Assembly: GCA_029204225.1 (NCBI GenBank)
Contig: CM055098.1
Span: 18,447,303-18,511,302 of the forward strand
Length of the DNA stretch: 64,000 bases
Direction: 5' to 3'
DNA from: Diphasiastrum complanatum
Lineage: Eukaryota; Streptophyta; Lycopodiopsida; Lycopodiales; Lycopodiaceae
Part shown: positions 52,001 through 59,086 of the stretch, piece by piece
Layout of the letters: each line of letters begins with the position of its first letter
How positions within the stretch are numbered: position 1 is the stretch's first letter
Position numbers and translations under genes: made by a program
The notes under the pieces: generated by a model
What the model was told of the DNA's origin: nothing
Database searches by the model: none
What the model saw: the letters and a program-made list of their open reading frames with translations, nothing else

Positions 52001-55000
52001 GAAAGGCATTGATATTGTAAATGGACGAAATGAGCTGCCAATGTATTGATCTAATGTTAAATGAATAAAATGCAACAAAGCTTAAGCCCAATTCAATTAT
52101 CCAACTCATGAGGAGGCAGCATGCCTCTTTGTAGCTGACTGAGGTGCCCAAATCACGTATAATATCAAAGTCAAAAACTCTTTAACAAAAGCAGTTTTCT
52201 CAGTAATGTTGACCACCTGACAGATCACGTATATATGATGTAAAAGGAAACTTGCAAAATATATACTCTAGGCTCTGCACTTGACTCATGATTTTGCTTA
52301 TCACCGTAGTGAATAATCTGCATTGTATGTAAAATTGAAAATTAATGATAAAAAGAGAATTCTTATTTGTTCCAATTTAAGGTATATACCATGAGCATAA
52401 TGCAAATCGTTGCAAAAAGCACATACCGAAGTTGCATGGATTCCAAACAAGCCTGTATCATTATATACAGCACTGAATGCAGTAAAAGATTCTACATCAC
52501 CATAATGGTTCAGCACACGCAGATCTGCAGCATTTGCATCAAGAATTGGTAAAAACCAGGCCTTGCTTATAGAGCATTTGCATGCTCAAGCGCGTCAACA
52601 CAAGAATCCTAGACCGGTAAAAATAAAAACTCAAAAATCGTTTATTGCACGTTAAGAACAGCCCTGTAACTAGGTCAGAGTCGAAAAAGAAAGAATTTCT
52701 TCAACCACAATATTATTGTCACATAGAACAGTCGCAGCTTGTGGTCTGTCCTGACTAAATCACTTACATAATCGAGAATACATTCCTTTTCCTGGACCAC
52801 CAGCTGAAAATGATCCACCGCCTCCCAAAAGAGTCTGTTACCAGCATCAATAATGAAAAAGGCTTCTATTGAAATGCCAGAAGTGCTATATGTAGCAACA
52901 AACATAACATGTGCAAGAACTATCACACTAATCTTTCACAGAAGTAATTCGATGAAATGAACTAGTTTTAAAGAACAAACACCCTGAAACAACACAAACA
53001 CATCAATTGTTTACAGTTTGTTCAAGATATACGAAAAAAAAACTGGATGGAGTTCGTGCCTGCAGAACAGTTGCAGTGATTGCATCCTTCTCATTGCGCC
53101 AACCTCCAGGGACCTCAAAAGCAACTGCGACATGTGTTCTCTGTGGAACATTACCCCGATTGTTTTAGATTAATTTTCACTTAAGCACCAACAGAGAGGC
53201 ATTTGTCCTTTCTGTGTAAGAATATCTAGCTACCTGACTGTCACACCAAAGGGACAAGGATGACAATTTTGTTTCTTTTTCTCAATCAAACATCATAACA
53301 TCTCTACTGGCAATAAAACTCAGACTTATTGTTGATAGTGGACAAGTCAAACTAGCTTTAAGAAAACACACACCAGTGTTTCAAAATAGTGAAATGCAGT
53401 TCTTACAGGAGTATCTGCTTGTCCACGCCAATCTCCACCAACATACTCAGAAACTGGAGGTTGCGTAAGGGGAACTGCAGGTAGATCTGCAAGAAGTGGT
53501 TCAGCAACTGATAGGAGCTCATTGTGATCAACACCTGACGCAGCCAAAACCATACGAGGTGCTGTGTAGTTTTCCTGAAATCACCCAACAGGCGGGTATA
53601 TAAGCATGTGCTTCGAACAAGGAGGCTACTTATAGCTTTAAATTCCTAGAAGTCCCAAGTTATCACTCCAAAAACCAATTAATGAATATCCAAAAAATAG
53701 CCTGAACATAGAAAATCACGCGGCATTGCAAGCAAGTCAAAACGAAAATTGTTGCATAACAACTAGTTTCTGCGTACTATTCAATTTCAGGGTGTAGATC
53801 CTTCTGATTATCATCATTGAACGTAACCAGTCAAGTCAGCCAGCACATTGTAGAAAGATAGTATGGACTCATGATGGAGAAAATTAAAGCTCTACTTGCT
53901 TTGAATTGTGTCAGTGAATGAGAACAAAACAAAGTGAGGCATATGTAGTTGGATGGTGTCTCCTCATATCTGGTCCACATAGTGCAAGTCCTTTTACACC
54001 TACAAAACTCTTGGTAGGCAATCGGGCCTAATTTTTATCTTTCAAATAGCTGTCCTTTGGTGTACATTGGAAGTTGATACAGACATAGCTAATAACAACA
54101 TAGTAATAGCTTAATGTGTGCTGATGTGGCACTACAGTTGACAGCTTTTGCCAAGTCACAATAGATGTCAATATCATATCTCCATCACAAATTAGCCATG
54201 ATTCAAACACAGATCAACAGTAAGTCCTACCAACATATTCAACTTCATAACCGTTTTCAATGTCCCCCAAAAGATTCAAAACAAGTGGGAATGATATGCT
54301 TCCCTCTGACAGGTCACATGTTATGCACGTTACTCATCAAAAACTCAATGCCATGATAACTGCAATCAAGGGTATGAAGGTTTCTATTTTGCAGTCATTT
54401 TCCTATTTTGATATATATGCATGAACATTATCAAGATGGATTCATTCAATGTCTAATATCTATTTGCAAAGTTGGAATACATTCAAATTCACAAATTTAA
54501 TTCAAGAAGTCAGCAGTCGTGTTTCTATTTTGATTCATATATGCAGGAACATTCTCATGATGGATTCATTCAATATTTCTTGATTTAATATCTGATTGCA
54601 AAATTTGAATACATCCAAATTCACAAATTTAATTTAAGAAGTCAGTGATGTATTAGGGTATTGCTTAAAAGAAATGTACACGCAACCAAAAAAATCAATA
54701 GATCTATATCAAAACAATAATATAGAATTCAATAAACCAAAAATCTTCGACAACCAGCATTGCTTATGTCTCATCGGTATCCAAGCATAAGTTGCTAAAT
54801 GGGTTTCAAAAAAAAATCTCTGGATTTTACACCACTTCAAAGATCGGTTAACTTACAGCAATAAATTCGTGAAGAACATCAGGATTCAATCTGACCAAGG
54901 CTGATTCTGGGGCCAGTAACGGCTGGCCAAGAGCCCCCGCATAACCAGCAGAATGTAATGCTTCTAACAACAAAGTTTGTGGATTTTTTGATGCTTCAGC

Positions 55001-56370
55001 AGATTCCACCTTGATTGCAGCTAGCTGCAGCCTCAAGAATAGCTGAAGTTTGTTACAAAATAACTTGACAATATGCTACACAGTTACACTTGCATAACTT
55101 CTTTATCATAAACTTCAATATATGATTTGAAGCAAACAACCAGATTTGAAACTGTACAAAGTCTGTTTATTTAGCACATGCTCAACACAAGGTACAGGAT
55201 AAGCTGCTAACAACCTTATCCAAAGCTCTAAGAATACATACCTGTTCTTTAACTTCCCAAGCATGAAATACTGGATTACGAACACTGTCAACCAAAAGCT
55301 CCACCATTTCTGGCATGTGAGTTTTTATTGCATCACCAGTGTAGGACATCTGTTCTCGTGATGCAGATGCTGTGATATTGCCACCAATAGCCTCCACTTC
55401 CCGTACCAAACGTAAATGAGAGCGATTCAAGGTGCTCTTGAATGCCATCTTTTCCAACAAATGTGTTACTCCAAAGTTTAACGGGTTTTCATACATACTG
55501 CCTGAATTTACATAAATGCCGATAGTTGCAGTTGGACCCTGCAAAATTCAGGCCAGTTCAATCAATCAAGCAACATGCCCTGAGTTATTAAAATAGTTGC
55601 TAATAATGTGCATGGAATGTGAAGTATGCCTTGAGTTCACAACCCTGAACATTCCTTTTGGTGCAAATAAAAACCCTGAGCTGCAAACTTCCTATAAGCT
55701 CAAACCACAAAACAGCCAGGATAAGAGCCAGGACATACATAAAAATGCAAGGTTTTTAATTTCAAAATTATGATTGAAGCGGCATTAGAAAAGCTAACTG
55801 GGAGTTGTATTGGCTTTCAATGCATTAGTGCAAGGACAAGGCACTTTCTTGATTCTCACATCAATAAATAGATAACAAGTTCATATTGATGTCCTGCATA
55901 ATAGCATTGTAGCTTGGGTAGACTGTTTAACTCAATCTGCCGATTTTAGGTGGTCATGAAAGGTAGGTCCTCAAAATGATCTCTAGAGTACAAGCACTGC
56001 TCACAGAGAACCAGCAAAGTCTTACAACCAGCTGCCTAGTTTTTAAATTTACCAATTTATCTTAAAACAAGCAGGAAACCAAAAGTCTAAAAACCTGCCT
56101 AAAAATGTGAGTAGCAGGAAACTTACCTCCTTCATGCAAAAATAGGAGGAAACTTTTTAGAATAGTTTGACATAATTCACTGAATCACTTACGCTTTATA
56201 TTAACTTTAGTAGATATACATGCTACTTATTACTCTTTGGATTTCTTTTGGCAAACTTAGCTCAAAGTACTTCAAATGTATGTTGTAGGAAATCAAGAGT
56301 CAAGTCACCAAGATCTAGTTATCAATCAATCTCCACAAGAAACAAGAGAGAAGAGGCTGGGCGCCCAACT

Positions 56371-56419
<49 letters not shown>

Positions 56420-59036
56420 GCAACAAGAGCAATGGAGAGCAATGCTTAGCCAAGCTGAAAAAATGTGACACAATAAGCCAATATGTACTCTACCTACTTA
56501 CTGACTGTAGGGCACCCCCAAAAGTCAAGATAGGGCCCCTAAACCAAATTAGACCCCTAAGGACACATGAGTCAGTACATGACTAAAATTGGGTCCAACT
56601 GAACTTAATCAACCAAACATGCATCATCACAAGCAGGAAAAACCAGTCCATGACTTCTTGTTCCTTGAAGATATCGAAAGATCCTCTTCAATGCTTTCCA
56701 ATGTGATGTCATCGGGGCATGCATGAATTGACTCATGAGTGAGACACTATAAGAAATGTCCGGTCTTGAACTACATAGGTGACAATATAAAGTAGTATCA
56801 AATGGTTCACCATCACCTTGACTACTTAATTTCAGGCCTATCTCCATAGGTGTAGCAACCGGCTTGTAATCTTCCATCTTGAACCACTTCAACATCTGCC
56901 CAATGTAGCGTTCTTGAGAGATGAAAATTCCAGCCCCTTCTTGTAAAAATTCAAGACCAAGATAAAAGTGCAATAGGCCTAAATATGAGGTTTCAAAAAC
57001 CATACCAAGATCAAGTATTACGGCATCAATCTGCTGCTCATTAGTTCCCGTAATAATAATATCATCAACATAAAGCAAAGTAATGATGATATAATCTGAA
57101 ATATGTTTGACATAAAAAGTAGATTCGCTAGGACTATTAGTAAACCCACGATCACAAAAATAGGCATGTATCTTTTGATACCACATCCTCGGGGATTGCT
57201 TCAGTCCATAAAGTGCCTTCTTGAGAAGACAAACTTTATCTTCTTGGCCTTCAACCAAAAAACCATCAAGTTGTGCTTCTTTGCGAGAAGTCATATGACG
57301 AGTAGCACCACTATCAATCACCCATTCAATGGGCTGAAAATCAGCAACTTGCAAAACAGAATCTGAATTCCTCATAGATGTAGTAGTACTAGTAGAAGCA
57401 ATATTAGACACAAAAGCATAGTCTTGGTTGAAGAGATCACCATTAGCTTCAAGCTCTTGCTCCAAAGTAGCAAGTGAAGCACTAGTATCAATTCCTTTAC
57501 TCGCCTCTTTCGCAAGCTTCTTCTTACAATCCTTGATGAAGTGCCCATACTTCTTGCAATACTGGCACTTCCCTTTCTTCTATTGAGTGTTGACATCTTG
57601 ACCTCCAATGGGCTTTCGCTCATCCTTGGAAGGAGGCTTCCCCTTTCCTTTTGACTTGCCTTTGCCCTTGCCTTTCTTGAAGAAAGCTTGATTTTGCCTC
57701 GTTTGCTCCTCTTGAAGAAGCAGCCCAACAAGTTCATCAAAGGAGAGTTGATGTCCCCCAAGAGAGATACTCAAAGATGAAACAAATGGAAGATAAGAGG
57801 AAGGTAATGAGAGTAATGGAAACAAATTGAGCATCCTCAATTATCTCATCAATATTGAGAAGCTCCTCATGAAGATCCTTGATCTTCGTCAAGTGATTGG
57901 TCACTTGATCCCCTTCTTGCATCTTCAACAAAGAAAGTTGATTTCTTAGATACACCACTCTTGCTAAATTTTTGACTCTATACATAGTATAAAGTGTATC
58001 CCACGCACTTTTAGATGTCTTACAAGACCTACTATGAGGTAAGATAGATCTTTTCACAGCAATAGCAACCATAGAATGTGCTCGTGCATCCCTTCTATCC
58101 CACTTCTTTTGTTCTTCCGAAGATTTAGAAGATGATGATGATCATCCACGAGGTGTAGGAGGTGCAAAAGACGGAGGCCTTTCCTCATCACCAATGACCA
58201 AATCCCACAGCCCTTTCGCTATGAGAAGATTCTTCATCATGTAACTCCACAAGGAGTAGTTTGTGCCATCCAACCGATCTTCACTAAACAAAGAACCGAT
58301 AGCTTCTGATTCTTTAGCCATTACCTCCAACGGAATTTCGACTTGTAGTAGTAGGAAAGAGAGCCTTTCCACAACCAAATCTACTCAAAAAATTTGCAAC
58401 AAACAAAGTGCTGAAATTAGGAGCACAAGATGTCTTTCAATCTGCAACCAAAGTGCCCAAAAGATAATGGATAGATGGCTGTCTTTCTGCACAAAAAAAA
58501 CAGCTTCTTGAAAATTAGGTTAGCTTCGATTGAAGCCTACACCAAAACCCAATTAAGAAGCCAAATAGTGTGATCAACACACACTCCAATAGGGCTGTTG
58601 AAAGCGCCCTACTGCTTGTTGAGAATCTGCAAATTTCCAGCCACAAGTTGACCTAACCCTGAATAGGGTTTGCTGAATTTTGGGCGCCCTCCTCCAAACA
58701 AAACTTGCTGAAAACTAGTTGCATAAAAATCAGATTTGAGATTCTAATTTTTGAGTGCCACAAATTGCTCCTCCAAGATCTTTGATGGGCGCCCTCCTTC
58801 AACCTAAAAAAAAAGAGACAAAAAGCTGATCCAAGCTCCACTTGGAAAGATCAGCAGTATGCTAAAATTTCAGAACAAAAAGTAGAGAAGCTCCTCTTCT
58901 AATAGGGCGCCAGCATACAAGCTTGCTGCAGATCCGGTAGCTCTGATCCTGGTAGAAAAGCAAGAGTCACGTCACCAAGATCTAGTTATCAATCAATCTC
59001 CACAAGAAACAAGAGAGAAGAGGCTGGGCGCCGAAC

Positions 59037-59086
<50 letters not shown>

